A stretch of DNA of 46,635 nt from an archaeon (GCA_024399215.1 JAKSHT010000004.1:1-46635); one strand, 5' to 3'; numbered from the stretch's first letter, positions 7,089 to 17,307 are shown. Translations and numbers: made by a program. Notes: generated from the sequence alone by a model not told the origin.

Positions 7089-9702
7089 CAAATTTCCCGG
7101 ACCTGTTTTTTTCAACAATTTTAATAAGTTTTTCTCTATATTTTCGATCGATAAAATTCGTAAGTTTCTTCATTAGGTCAAGTCGAAGCACCGTACGATT
7201 GACGAAAAACCATATTACAGTACAGAACAAAATACCTGCAAGAAATTCCGGGGGTGGTGCCATAATTGGAAGCCATAACTGGAGTTTCTGTGATTTTTCT
7301 ACGGCGAAGTAGATTATTGGAATCAGTGTAAGCAATAAGATGAATAGAATAGTTGGTCGAATATCCTTGTGAAGTTTTCCATCAACGGAGAAGAACTTTA
7401 TGTAAGGACATACCATGAACTGTTGAACTATACCAGCGGTTAGTAAAAACACTAGCATACAATTCCTTGCGTTGATTTCGGCAATTCTTTCCATGGGTAT
7501 ACTTCCTGAGGCCATTATGCCGTAGAATTCGTTCATCTCGGATATTTCAGTGAAAGTAGGCCACCCATAAAATGTTAATTGTTTTTCCGTATAAAGCATT
7601 GTTAAGGTATTGTTAAATGTAGCAAAGTATGCTGTTAGATAGATAATAAGCGCGAATATTGCTATGAGCAACCCTGTTGGCATGGCGAATTTGATGACTT
7701 CCGGTAGTATTGCCCCCTTATTTTTTGTAGGTTGGGCCCATAGTGTCATCATTAATGCAGATATTGAAACGGACATAAATGCGTAAAATGCAGCTTGTGT
7801 TGGTAGAAATGGGGTTGCGCCATCTCGTAAAAATGCCGAAATTATTATCATAACGAAGGTGACTATGAATGCTAAAGCGAAATTCCGTGAAATGTAAAGT
7901 TTGAGAATGTCCCGCATGCCGGAAACTGTTCTTCGACCCTCAATAAGAGCTTGCGGAAGAGCGCTAAATTCATCATCGACTAGGACCATGTCCGCTACTC
8001 CTCTTGCGGCCCCGCTTCCGCTTTGAAGGGCTATGCCGACATTGGACATTTTCAGGGATTTAACATCATTTACTCCATCACCTACCATGGCAACATATCT
8101 TCCTTCTCTTCTCAATGTTTCAACGATTTTTTCTTTATGATCGGGTTTCATTCTACCAAAAATATTAGTTTCAAGAATCGCCCGAGTTTTCTCTTCGCCT
8201 TTTAGTTGATCTAATTCATCGCCAGAAATAATTTTACGTCTACCAGGAATTTTTGCGATTGTGAATAATGCGTCTACTGTTTTAGGATCGTCTCCCGAAA
8301 TAACTTTGAGATCCATTCCATTGTCTAAGAAGATATCAATTGTATCCTTGCAATTCTTACGAATTTCATCTTCTATGGCTATAAGTGCAACGAGCTCTAG
8401 ATTGCCAATTATTGGTCTTCCGTCTGAATCATAAAGATTTGATGACTTTGATCGCCCTAGAGAAATAGTTCGAAGGCCATTTTTAGAAAATTTTTCATTA
8501 ATTTTTAGTACTTCTTTTGGAACACTTTCAAAGAGCGCGGAAAGCGCGCCCATGTACATTGTATGGATTTCATTATTAACTTCAACTTTGACTGCGCTGT
8601 ACTTTCTTTCAGATGAGAATCTTATTTCTTCAATAACTCTTACTTTTTCAGCTATCCCGAATTTTTTTCTTAGAGCTTCGATTGAGCTATTGACACTTCC
8701 AGTTGAGCTTGCATATAGTTTAATAAGTTTTTTTGATTCTTCTTCATCGATAAAACTGACCATGTCGTTGAAAAGAAGCCTATTGGTAGTAATTGTACCA
8801 GTTTTATCCATACAAATAGTATCGACGTGGCTTAGTGATTCAACGGCATTCGATCTTTGGAGAAGAATGCCTTTGTCTGCCATACGAACTGCAGCAACCA
8901 TATAATTTATGACTATCAGTAAAAATAATGCGATGGGAACAATGCCTAAGACGATAACAGCATTTTTTACTGTATTCTGAAATGCGATGTTGATATCTCT
9001 GCCTTTTACAACATTGACGATAATCATGACGAAAAGAATTACAAAAGCAATAGACATTAGCAATTTTGTGATTGCAGAAATTTCCATTTGGAGGGGAGTC
9101 ATTTTATTTGTGTATTTCTTTGCGCTTGCGAGCATTTTTGATGCAAATGTGTTTATGCCAAACGCATCAACCTTGTAGAAACCGGTGCCGGTTACACAGT
9201 AAGAACCGGAGTATATGCGATCATTGTCATGCTTCATGACAGTACTTGATTCTCCTGTGAGTAGAGATTCGTCCATTTCAAGATATTCTCTAGCGATAAG
9301 TTGTCCGTCGACAGGTGCTTGGTCTCCGGGACTGAGCTTAATGATGTCGTCCTTTACTATCTCGGATTGATCGATAAATTTTTCTTTCCCATCTCTTATG
9401 ACGGTGGTCGTTGGTCGCATCAACAATGCAATTTTATCTAAGCGACGTTTGGCTCTAATCTCCTGAATCGTCGCGACTATAATGTTCAGTGCTATGATTA
9501 GCGTCGCGGCTAGTCCATCCATTGGTCCACTTATAAACCAAAGGGTTATTCCCATTATCAAAAGTATTAGGTTGAAGCTGTTGCATGCATTTCTCGCAAT
9601 TATATCTCTGTATGAACTGCTGACTATTGGCTTCACTGAATTGATTTCGCCCTTTGAAATGCGCTCTGTAACCTCCTTGGACGTTAATCCAGTAATTGCC
9701 AT
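7081..9702 (-). CDS. HAD-type P-type cation ATPase
   Basis: An 873-residue integral membrane P-type ATPase. The actuator motif TGES is at 149-152, the phosphorylation motif DKTGTITTN begins at D299, FGRMKPDHKEKIV precedes the hinge, and MVGDGVNDVKSL is the HAD motif. There are membrane helices before and after these. It resembles the CtpE-like (HAD-IC) group more than heavy-metal pumps; there is no N-terminal CxxC domain. The helix-4 ion site, usually PEGL in calcium-type pumps, reads GIVPIALFLL (253-262), so the acidic residue is absent. The ion is therefore unknown. A GGTGA motif lies about 7 nt before the ATG, 19 nt after the helicase gene. The stop TAG overlaps the MoaD-like start. Confidence 0.88.
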   Translation of the reverse strand: MAITGLTSKEVTERISKGEINSVKPIVSSSYRDIIARNACNSFNLILLIMGITLWFISGPMDGLAATLIIALNIIVATIQEIRAKRRLDKIALLMRPTTTVIRDGKEKFIDQSEIVKDDIIKLSPGDQAPVDGQLIAREYLEMDESLLTGESSTVMKHDNDRIYSGSYCVTGTGFYKVDAFGINTFASKMLASAKKYTNKMTPLQMEISAITKLLMSIAFVILFVMIIVNVVKGRDINIAFQNTVKNAVIVLGIVPIALFLLIVINYMVAAVRMADKGILLQRSNAVESLSHVDTICMDKTGTITTNRLLFNDMVSFIDEEESKKLIKLYASSTGSVNSSIEALRKKFGIAEKVRVIEEIRFSSERKYSAVKVEVNNEIHTMYMGALSALFESVPKEVLKINEKFSKNGLRTISLGRSKSSNLYDSDGRPIIGNLELVALIAIEDEIRKNCKDTIDIFLDNGMDLKVISGDDPKTVDALFTIAKIPGRRKIISGDELDQLKGEEKTRAILETNIFGRMKPDHKEKIVETLRREGRYVAMVGDGVNDVKSLKMSNVGIALQSGSGAARGVADMVLVDDEFSALPQALIEGRRTVSGMRDILKLYISRNFALAFIVTFVMIIISAFLRDGATPFLPTQAAFYAFMSVSISALMMTLWAQPTKNKGAILPEVIKFAMPTGLLIAIFALIIYLTAYFATFNNTLTMLYTEKQLTFYGWPTFTEISEMNEFYGIMASGSIPMERIAEINARNCMLVFLLTAGIVQQFMVCPYIKFFSVDGKLHKDIRPTILFILLLTLIPIIYFAVEKSQKLQLWLPIMAPPPEFLAGILFCTVIWFFVNRTVLRLDLMKKLTNFIDRKYREKLIKIVEKNRSGKFDE

Positions 9703-9721
9703 GAACCTTCACCATAATCTC

Positions 9722-12643
9722 TTATTTATTAACCGTGCTACCAACGGCGCAAGGTAACAGGTTAAGGTAGTCTGATACAGCCTGTTCTATCCTCTCCATA
9801 CTATGTGGAGTTATTTGTACGGATTTGTTTTGTGAAAGATAATCAATGAAGCAGTCAACTTTTTTTCCTTTGAATTTTGCAACTTGTGCGTAAACACTTA
9901 CTTGTAATTTGTAATGCTCAAGATAGTTATCGTTGATATCTGTTTTGTAGTCATGTATTTCAATTCTGTCATCGTATTCGGCCATGAGATCGATGACTCC
10001 TTTTATTGAAATGTTTTTAATAGGAAGTACGCACGGAACTTCCACAGAAATGTTTGCATTTTTTAGATTGTGTAGTATTTCACTTATTATGGCAGTTTCT
10101 GGAAGTGAGTCGTCAAATTTTCTACCGTGTGCCATTAAATAAGCAGCTTTGTGTACTTTTACGCCATATTCCACGCCTTTGCTTATTGCACTAATAGATT
10201 CTTTGAGGGGTTGAGGGATTGTTAGCATGAGATCGTGTACTGAAATATCTACACGTCTTTTTATATAATGGCCGATGGTTGGAGCTTTTACTGATTGTTC
10301 ATTATTAGTGCCTCCTGTAGCTCCTGTGATAGATATTGGCACACCACTGCCATAATATCTGAAAAATCGAGATGGGTTTGACGCTATAAGAGTCAGATAT
10401 TGCTTTGCTCGTGTCATCGCGACAAAGAGTAATCTTCTCTCTTCTGAATAGTCTTTTTCTATAACCGCATGTATGATTGCATATTTCCACGAATCGTAGA
10501 TAAATTCTCTTTTTGTGCCGTCTGTTTCCTTTAAGAAGTATTCATGAGTACATCTGATGCCTGTAATGTCTGAGAACTTGAACCACGAACTGTCACTTTT
10601 CGTGCTAGGCATAGAAAAAGTATCTAGTCCTGCGATTATTACAACGGGATACTCTAAACCTTTAGACTTGTGTATTGTTTGTATGGTTACGGCTTCGGAT
10701 TTTAGCGATGGCTCAACGTCGTATTTTGTTCCCATTTTGATATCGTTTTCTATGAGCCTTATAAGATCCGGTATGGTGACGAGAGAATTGTCATATATTG
10801 ATGATATTGCGTTGATGATAGACTGTGTTATGTCATTATTTAGACCATAGAATGAGAAGATTGTCGTCAGAAGATCATTTGGTCGTCTACATTTGCTTAC
10901 TAATTTTGTGCGTTGGTTAATAATAAATTCTGGGACACCGGAAGGGGACGGGTACGTTTTTGGCCTACCACTGTAATCAATCATTGCTACAATAGATGAT
11001 AGGGGATACTTCATGTCTGTGAGTATGGCTATAAGTCCTCTGAGGTCATTTTTATTGTTGACATATCTTAGCCATGCTAAAGCAAGTTTGCCCTCTCTTG
11101 TTGACATTATTTCTATGTCGCCTTGGAAAAATGCAGGAACGGATCTTAAATTGCAGACTTTAAGAATTTTGGCGCATAACTGTCCAGTTCTGCATAGTAC
11201 TGCAATATCCTTGTAAGTAACGGGTCTTTCTTTTTGTGTTTTAGAGTCTACGTGTAAATATTTTCTGCTATTAACATAATTTATTATTTTTTCAACAACA
11301 GCCCAAGGCTCCAGTTCTTTATCTTTAGCAGTTATCATCTCGAATGCGGTATTTTTTTTATAAACTGGGTCCATTATGGATTCTAATTCGACTATTTTTC
11401 CATTGGATACAAGCTCATTGTCAATAGCTGGGATTTTGAGTGCATCAAATGATTTATCTAATATTAACCTGGAGTTTCTATAATTTTTGTTGAGTGGGAT
11501 GTTTGTAACATTGGTATTGTTAAATGAAACTCGCGTTTTATTTGTATTTAGTTCTCTAATGAAACCGTCTACGCGGTTTTTAAAGTCAATAATATTATCT
11601 ATGGATGCATATCTGAATCCGTGTATTCCTTGTTTCCAATCACCTACCACACATAAGTTGGGTTTGTTCATAAGAAGCAGACAAATTTTCATCTGAAGTT
11701 CATTTGTATCTTGAAATTCGTCAATCATCACGTAGTTGACTCCGAATAATTTCCTTGAACCTTCATGCTGAAATAAAGAGGAAAATGCCATGACTTCAAC
11801 AACACTAAATGTGAGTTTTCCAGTTTTTATGCATTCTTTTAGGTATCCATAATATAGGTCATGGATGTATTCAAATAGTATAGACCTGTCGTCGTCAGTA
11901 ACTGATTCAATAATTTTGTCGTTAATTTGTTGTCCGTTGTCCCAGTCGGCGAGTTCTGGTGCGAAATATTTTGGGCTGTGCTTGATAACTTCTAGTGTTT
12001 TTTTAGTTTTATTCGATGACAGAACGATGTCTTTGAGACTTTCTATATCTCCGAGAATATTTTTTTCTCCATTACCGAACCATTTCTTTTTGAGAGGAAT
12101 AACACCTCGAGACATTAATCTGTTAATAAGATTATATATATCGTTCGCTCGTCCGTTTGATAAAGCTGCTGGGTTGAATTTCTGTTTGATATATTTTGAT
12201 CCGTATTTTGAGGCAAAACGAGTGTAAAAGTTGGTAAATCTCTCTACATTTAAAGTGTCGTTTTCTTCTATTTTAGAATTCCTTGAGAGTATTTCCTCAA
12301 ATTCGAAGAAGCTGCTTACTGCCTCTGGAGCATTTAGGACTATGTTTAAGCACAGAGAATCAAACGTTGTAACTTTTAAATTTCTGAGAATGCTGCTCGC
12401 ATCAGATGGTTCTTCTCTGTTATTTGTCTCAATAATTTTTGAGGATATTCGATCCTTTATTTCTTGAGCTGCATTTTTTGTAAAAGTGACCATTAAGATA
12501 TCTTTGGAATCTACGCCACTGTTTACTATATTGGCATATCGCTCAGTAATGGTATTTGTTTTTCCTGTACCTGGCCCAGCATCTGATACAATAAACCCTT
12601 CAATCGTTTCGGCCAGTTTTTTCTGTTGCTCATTGAGCTCCAT
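9722..12643 (-). CDS. AddA-like UvrD/PcrA superfamily helicase with PD-(D/E)XK nuclease domain
   Basis: A 973-residue SF1A helicase-nuclease. Helicase motifs in order: Walker A GPGTGKT at 23-29, motif Ia VTFTKNAAQEIKDR, DEFQDTN (motif II), VVGDWKQGIHGFRYA (III), LNKNYRNS (IV), TIHKSKGLEYPVV (V) and LLFVAMTRAKQYL (VI). The C-terminal domain has the RecB-type nuclease motif GVIDLMAEYDDRIEIHDYKT. It starts in a TAATG overlap with the stop of the upstream nuclease gene, so the two proteins are almost certainly made together, like AddA and AddB. The expected role is resection of double-strand breaks or degradation of foreign DNA. Assigning it as AddA is by architecture and context; archaea usually use HerA-NurA with Mre11-Rad50 for this step. 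Confidence 0.85.
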   Translation of the reverse strand: MELNEQQKKLAETIEGFIVSDAGPGTGKTNTITERYANIVNSGVDSKDILMVTFTKNAAQEIKDRISSKIIETNNREEPSDASSILRNLKVTTFDSLCLNIVLNAPEAVSSFFEFEEILSRNSKIEENDTLNVERFTNFYTRFASKYGSKYIKQKFNPAALSNGRANDIYNLINRLMSRGVIPLKKKWFGNGEKNILGDIESLKDIVLSSNKTKKTLEVIKHSPKYFAPELADWDNGQQINDKIIESVTDDDRSILFEYIHDLYYGYLKECIKTGKLTFSVVEVMAFSSLFQHEGSRKLFGVNYVMIDEFQDTNELQMKICLLLMNKPNLCVVGDWKQGIHGFRYASIDNIIDFKNRVDGFIRELNTNKTRVSFNNTNVTNIPLNKNYRNSRLILDKSFDALKIPAIDNELVSNGKIVELESIMDPVYKKNTAFEMITAKDKELEPWAVVEKIINYVNSRKYLHVDSKTQKERPVTYKDIAVLCRTGQLCAKILKVCNLRSVPAFFQGDIEIMSTREGKLALAWLRYVNNKNDLRGLIAILTDMKYPLSSIVAMIDYSGRPKTYPSPSGVPEFIINQRTKLVSKCRRPNDLLTTIFSFYGLNNDITQSIINAISSIYDNSLVTIPDLIRLIENDIKMGTKYDVEPSLKSEAVTIQTIHKSKGLEYPVVIIAGLDTFSMPSTKSDSSWFKFSDITGIRCTHEYFLKETDGTKREFIYDSWKYAIIHAVIEKDYSEERRLLFVAMTRAKQYLTLIASNPSRFFRYYGSGVPISITGATGGTNNEQSVKAPTIGHYIKRRVDISVHDLMLTIPQPLKESISAISKGVEYGVKVHKAAYLMAHGRKFDDSLPETAIISEILHNLKNANISVEVPCVLPIKNISIKGVIDLMAEYDDRIEIHDYKTDINDNYLEHYKLQVSVYAQVAKFKGKKVDCFIDYLSQNKSVQITPHSMERIEQAVSDYLNLLPCAVGSTVNK

Positions 12644-15264
12644 TATTCAACTCCAGGACTGGATATACATATGTCTTTGAAACCGCACATTGAACAATTG
12701 ACAGTTGGTATCATGGGAAATTCATTGAAGAACATATTTTCCAGACTGTCAAAGCTTTTTAAAACTAAAGATTTGAATCTGGCTAGATATTCATCTGTCA
12801 CATAGAGAGTCTTTTTATCATCGCTAACAAAAATGGCTGGAGATTCAGAAATTATGCTTCTAACTTTTTTGGCAAGTGCTGTGGCGTTTGTTTTGTTAAG
12901 TTTCATGGCTTGAAACTTGTCAATCAAACATTGATTCATTTTTAAAATTGCGTCGAATCCGATACTTTCTATTACATTGGCATATAGATTTTCGGAACCT
13001 CTGAGAAAACCAAACGATTTTGCCGTCCCTATTTCGTAAAGAAAAATTTCTCTTATGTAGTTCATTACAGATCCTATCTTTTTGATAGTGACTACGTTAT
13101 CGTGAATATCATATGGAATTCCAGCAACATCTTTACCTTCGTTCGCTGCGGTATAGAATAATATAAATGACTTTTCTCCCTCCTTGCATATTTCGTCCAG
13201 GAGGGAGAGATAGAACATACACTGGTATTCTTTGTCGTATGTAGTAAATTCTTCGCTGACTCTGTCCTTTACTGATTTTGCATCGTGAGCACTTCCTGTT
13301 TTAAAGTCAAAGATTGTATTGTTGACGATGATATCAAAAATGCCTTTCATATGATTTTGTTTTGATTCGTATGGTACCTCAGTTATATTTGATAGTGTTT
13401 CCTTTCCAGTTTCTTCAAAAAAGCGGTTATATCTATGTCTTGTGAGACAATTACCAAGAATCTTTGTGTTGGAAAAGTTCATCTTGTCGACAAACTCGTT
13501 GATATTTTTGATAGAATTCCTTATATTTGATATTTTGATAGATCTTGTCTCAGCAGGAAATAGCCCTATTACAGCATTTGAAATTGTATCGACATAATGT
13601 TCAATTCCATATTTAGTGGCTATTTCAGGATAACATACCCTAAATTCGATGTATTCGTGAAGAAGGCTTCCAAGAATGGTACTACTATTATCTTGGCTCC
13701 CGAGAAGGGAGGCAAGCATGTACTTGCGAGGGCACGAAATAAAGTTGTTAAAAGATGACTTAGAAAATGATTTGGGAATATATTCTAGGCATACATGTTT
13801 TTCGTTAGGCATTATAAATTTGAGGTTTTCATCTATGCACCAGTTTCCAGGAATGAACTTTTCACAGACATCGTTGAATGTTTCGTAATGGCGATTTTCT
13901 ATTTGATCAAAGTATGAACACGGTTTTGGCTTGATGCCATTTTTTGTGGAACTGCATATATATATTCTTTCAGAACCCTGCTGCAGGAGAATCTGAAACT
14001 TCTGAATATTCTTGTCATTTTCTTCTTGCTTAAGGCCATAGCTAATTACATTTAGAAAGTTTAGATCTATCTCCCATTCGGTTCCAAGACCAAGGTATAT
14101 AACGATTGGGCGATCTATGTACACTGAGTTTTTGCAGTCAACGAGGAGCACTCCCTCCTTTTCAGAATCTGGAACTTGCTCGTTGTGTTTTAGATTGCTA
14201 ACATTGTTAACTGCGTAAATGATGTTGTCCGTGTCTGTGCTATTTGCTACTGTGTTGGCAATGTCTAATTCATCTAGAAGGGTTTCAATTGGTTCTTTTT
14301 CTGCTCCGGCAATTTTATTGCAAATATCTAGATATGTATATTTTTCTATATTTTGCATTATTTTTATAATTTCATTTGTTTTCTTGTCTCTAGATATCAA
14401 GGAGAAATTTTCAATGAGATATTCATCATATCTTTCGGAGATGAATCCGCCGTATGACGAAATTAGTTCTCTGACCTGACTAACCTTTACCGTATTGAAT
14501 GAGAATGACAGTGTAATAAACTCAAGAAATTTTCTGACGGGACTTAGGTCTTTGACATTTACGAAGTTTTTGAACGGGATTTTTTTTCGATATAGTGCTG
14601 ACCTTACGGAGTCTGCGATGGATTCTTCAACATTAAATACGACTGCCGTATCTGCTGCATTGTCTAATGTAATGAGAGATGTGGCATTTTCTGCGATTTG
14701 TCTACTGTTATTAAGTTCTCTTATCTCAGGAATTATGTATTCTCCGTTTTTAAAAACCTCTATGTAATCAAATTTCCCTTCGGGAGGGTTAAAATTTTTA
14801 TCTAGCTGATCGTAGAAATCTGCGCCAATGACTGCAATTTTCTTTCCTGTAAAAAATGTTGAATCTTGACCACTGAATGTTGACATTGCTTTTTCTAATG
14901 TAGGAAGCTGGATATATTCGTCATAAATAACTTTTGATCTTCTGCCATGAAGATGTTTCTTGACGTCTTTTGTGTATCTTCTTATAGTCTTAAAATTTTG
15001 AATTTCGCTGTGAACATATCCAAATTTGTATCCAGTGTTTTTAGAGATAACTCTAATGACTTCAACATCACTAAGTGTCGGTGTTCCAAGAATATCTTCA
15101 CATATGGTACTTGCCAGCTGAAGTGGCGTAATGGCAAAAATTCCTATTCTAGGAATGTTAATTCTGTTATTGAGAGCAAGTGCTAATGGCGCGTCATTAC
15201 AAAGAACCATATCATAATTTTTCACCTCGTCGTATAATTCATCGATGCTTTTCGCCAGCCTCAT
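12643..15264 (-). CDS. AddB-like PD-(D/E)XK nuclease with Fe-S cluster motif
   Basis: About 873 residues from the ATG at 15264 (MRLAKSIDELYDEV). A longer frame starts at a TTG inside the neighbouring gene, but a TATA box 20 nt upstream of 15264 makes that ATG a good leaderless start. The N-terminal two thirds lack a Walker A motif, as in AddB-type proteins whose helicase half is inactive. The nuclease motif GIFDIIVNNTIFDFKTG is near residue 641. The four cysteines of an AddB-like [4Fe-4S] latch are present: one in SCPRKYM near 512 and three in VNCSMCGFKDIC near 858. The last codon overlaps the ATG of the AddA-like gene. Probable partner of that helicase in double-strand-break processing. Confidence 0.78.
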   Translation of the reverse strand: MRLAKSIDELYDEVKNYDMVLCNDAPLALALNNRINIPRIGIFAITPLQLASTICEDILGTPTLSDVEVIRVISKNTGYKFGYVHSEIQNFKTIRRYTKDVKKHLHGRRSKVIYDEYIQLPTLEKAMSTFSGQDSTFFTGKKIAVIGADFYDQLDKNFNPPEGKFDYIEVFKNGEYIIPEIRELNNSRQIAENATSLITLDNAADTAVVFNVEESIADSVRSALYRKKIPFKNFVNVKDLSPVRKFLEFITLSFSFNTVKVSQVRELISSYGGFISERYDEYLIENFSLISRDKKTNEIIKIMQNIEKYTYLDICNKIAGAEKEPIETLLDELDIANTVANSTDTDNIIYAVNNVSNLKHNEQVPDSEKEGVLLVDCKNSVYIDRPIVIYLGLGTEWEIDLNFLNVISYGLKQEENDKNIQKFQILLQQGSERIYICSSTKNGIKPKPCSYFDQIENRHYETFNDVCEKFIPGNWCIDENLKFIMPNEKHVCLEYIPKSFSKSSFNNFISCPRKYMLASLLGSQDNSSTILGSLLHEYIEFRVCYPEIATKYGIEHYVDTISNAVIGLFPAETRSIKISNIRNSIKNINEFVDKMNFSNTKILGNCLTRHRYNRFFEETGKETLSNITEVPYESKQNHMKGIFDIIVNNTIFDFKTGSAHDAKSVKDRVSEEFTTYDKEYQCMFYLSLLDEICKEGEKSFILFYTAANEGKDVAGIPYDIHDNVVTIKKIGSVMNYIREIFLYEIGTAKSFGFLRGSENLYANVIESIGFDAILKMNQCLIDKFQAMKLNKTNATALAKKVRSIISESPAIFVSDDKKTLYVTDEYLARFKSLVLKSFDSLENMFFNEFPMIPTVNCSMCGFKDICISSPGVE

Positions 15265-15280
15265 GATGTTGTGGATGGCA

Positions 15281-15292
15281 TATAATATAAAA
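15281..15292 (-). promoter_or_regulatory. TATA box for the addBA-like operon
   Basis: Reverse-strand TTTTATATTATA centred about 23 nt upstream of the ATG at 15264. It lies within the sequence following the zinc-ribbon gene and decides the start of the AddB-like protein. Confidence 0.5.
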
Positions 15293-15317
15293 GACTCATT
15301 TGTTGCTCCCCACTGAG

Positions 15318-15758
15318 CTAATTGGAAATTGTGCTTCGTATGCAATTGACTGAAAAGATGGAACCAACAAGTGCGTCAAATGCTTGCATGAAATATGACG
15401 CCAGGAATAGGACTGTGCAGATAATAGTTAATATTGTGGCGGTAGTATGACTCAGAGAAGACACTCCGTTGGATAGTAGAAGCATTGAAGTGTAGACAGG
15501 GAGACTCGCAAAAAGGTAACGACACGCTTTTTTATAATTTTTCATATACAGTTGTGCCATTCCTCCGAGGCCGATGGCCGCGGGTAGCAATGCTAGCAGT
15601 ATGATTATTTTTCTGTTATAAGTCTTGGGTTTTGGGGAAGATATTTTGATATCTTCTTCCATTTTTTCTTTCGTGTGGATGGAGTGGTAACACATCGGGC
15701 AATTGAGACTGAAAGAGGGCATGATCTCTCCGCAGTACGGGCATCTTCTGTTGGCCAT
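15318..15758 (-). CDS. Zinc-ribbon membrane protein
   Basis: A 146-residue protein starting MANRRCPYCGE, with GGTGA 8 nt upstream of the ATG; this start is preferred over an ATG ten codons earlier. The N-terminus is a zinc ribbon (CPYCGE then CPMCYHS). It is followed by a linker and at least three hydrophobic segments: IIILLALLPAAIGLGG, LFASLPVYTSMLLL and TATILTIICTVLFLAS. Proteins of this layout (zinc ribbon plus TM2-like helices) are common in archaea and have no known function. Stop is TAG. It may be co-transcribed with the nuclease-helicase operon, but that operon also has its own promoter, so a functional link is only suggested. Confidence 0.75.
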   Translation of the reverse strand: MANRRCPYCGEIMPSFSLNCPMCYHSIHTKEKMEEDIKISSPKPKTYNRKIIILLALLPAAIGLGGMAQLYMKNYKKACRYLFASLPVYTSMLLLSNGVSSLSHTTATILTIICTVLFLASYFMQAFDALVGSIFSVNCIRSTISN

Positions 15759-15943
15759 TGAATCACCCTTTTTATTGATGTTTATCATGTGAGTGATGAT
15801 TTTAGGTAGTGTAGCTATCTTTATTACGGCGTATCATAATCCGTTACATAATAGCTTTGAGAAATATTTCTAAAAGAGGGAGCATTTTATATTGTATTAG
15901 TGCTTGGACTGCTGGAAACAAGAATTTCATTTTTCAGTTCAAC

Positions 15944-15951
15944 TTATATAT
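15944..15951 (+). promoter_or_regulatory. TATA box for xseAB
   Basis: TTATATAT is centred about 25 nt before the GTG at 15973, making that codon the likely leaderless start of xseA. Confidence 0.5.
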
Positions 15952-15972
15952 TGTATTTCTCCATTGTATATT

Positions 15973-17307
15973 GTGGAAACACTGACTGTGTCACAGTTCA
16001 ATAGGCGAGTCTATACCATCATTTCGTCGAATGATACTGTTAGAGAGTTGGCTGTTGTTGGGGAAATTTCCAAGGTTAGTCGGTCTCCGTCAGGACATGT
16101 GTATATTGATTTGAAGGATTCTGAGTCGGTTGTCAAATGTACACTTTTCAAGGGTCCGGCGTCAAGGTTGAAGTTTATTCCGAGAGATGGGATGAAAGTC
16201 ACTGTCTACGGTGATGCATCGTATTATGTTAAAGGGGGATCATTAAACTTTAATATTTTTGCTATGGAAGAGTATGGAAAAGGAGACGCGCAAAGAGCTC
16301 TAGAGGAGTTGACATCTAAACTTCGAGGTGAAGGTTTATTTGATGATGCAAGGAAAAAACCGATTCCAAAATATCCTAGAACAATAGGTGTTGTTACTTC
16401 GCATACGGGGGCTGTAATCAAAGATATAATGGACACTGTCGCGAGAAGAGGTTATCCTGTTAATATTCTTCTTTCTCCCTCAACAGTTCAAGGCGATACT
16501 GCTCCTGCGAGTATTGTTGCTGCTATTCAGTTGCTAGCACAGCAGGATATTGATGTTTTGATAATTGGGAGGGGTGGAGGTTCAAAAGAGGATCTTATTG
16601 CCTTTAATTCTGAAAGTGTTGTTAGAGCAGTTGCGTTGTGTGAGGTTCCGGTCATTTCGGCGGTAGGTCATGCCACCGATAAATCATTGTGTGATTTAGC
16701 TGCGGATAAGTATGCCGAAACTCCGACAGCGGCTGCAATGATAGCTACACCTGATGCTAATAATGAACTTCGAAATTTAGATGATTTGTCATCTTCGATG
16801 AGTAAATCGTTATTGAATATAATCACTAGAATAAGATCAAAATTTGATGTCATAGATTCGAAGCTCTCATTGACTGGTGCTGGGAGAATTATTCAAGAGT
16901 ATAGAGTTCGGTTAGATGCGATGAATACACGTTTGAATTCGTCGTTGACGATGAAGTCAGTAAATACTCGCAATAGCTATAATTCCTTAGGGTTTAGGAT
17001 AGAGACTATAAAACTTATCGATAAGATTCAGAATGGTCGTCGAGCTTTAGAGACTATCCTATATAGGGCTAATTCAAAAATTGTTAGCCAAATTGAGAGC
17101 ATAAAGAGTCAATTGAGTGTCCAATCTGCCGTTTTAGATTCGTTGAGTTTAGAGAAGACGCTGCTGAAGGGATTTAGTCTTGTTACGGATTCAGAGGATA
17201 ACATATTGTCATCAGTAAGTCATATTAGAATTGGTTCTGTGCTGTTTATTAAGATGGGGGACGGAACTGTTGTCGCAGAAGTAAAGGAGCTGAGAAAAAA
17301 TGGATAA
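15973..17307 (+). CDS. xseA: Exonuclease VII large subunit XseA
   Basis: About 444 residues from the GTG at 15973 (VETLTVSQFNRRVYTII); upstream codons lie between the TATA box and this start and are unlikely to be translated. The N-terminal OB fold covers the first 100 residues (LAVVGEISKVSRSPSGHVYIDLKD). The catalytic domain has the XseA signatures IGVVTSHTGAVIKDI, RRGYPVNILLSPSTVQG, IIGRGGGSKEDL, SAVGHATDKSLCDLAADKYAETPTAA, then a long coiled-coil region for XseB binding. Exonuclease VII degrades single-stranded DNA from either end without metal. It is mainly bacterial, so transfer into this archaeal lineage is likely. It overlaps xseB by 8 nt. Confidence 0.93.
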   Translation: METLTVSQFNRRVYTIISSNDTVRELAVVGEISKVSRSPSGHVYIDLKDSESVVKCTLFKGPASRLKFIPRDGMKVTVYGDASYYVKGGSLNFNIFAMEEYGKGDAQRALEELTSKLRGEGLFDDARKKPIPKYPRTIGVVTSHTGAVIKDIMDTVARRGYPVNILLSPSTVQGDTAPASIVAAIQLLAQQDIDVLIIGRGGGSKEDLIAFNSESVVRAVALCEVPVISAVGHATDKSLCDLAADKYAETPTAAAMIATPDANNELRNLDDLSSSMSKSLLNIITRIRSKFDVIDSKLSLTGAGRIIQEYRVRLDAMNTRLNSSLTMKSVNTRNSYNSLGFRIETIKLIDKIQNGRRALETILYRANSKIVSQIESIKSQLSVQSAVLDSLSLEKTLLKGFSLVTDSEDNILSSVSHIRIGSVLFIKMGDGTVVAEVKELRKNG

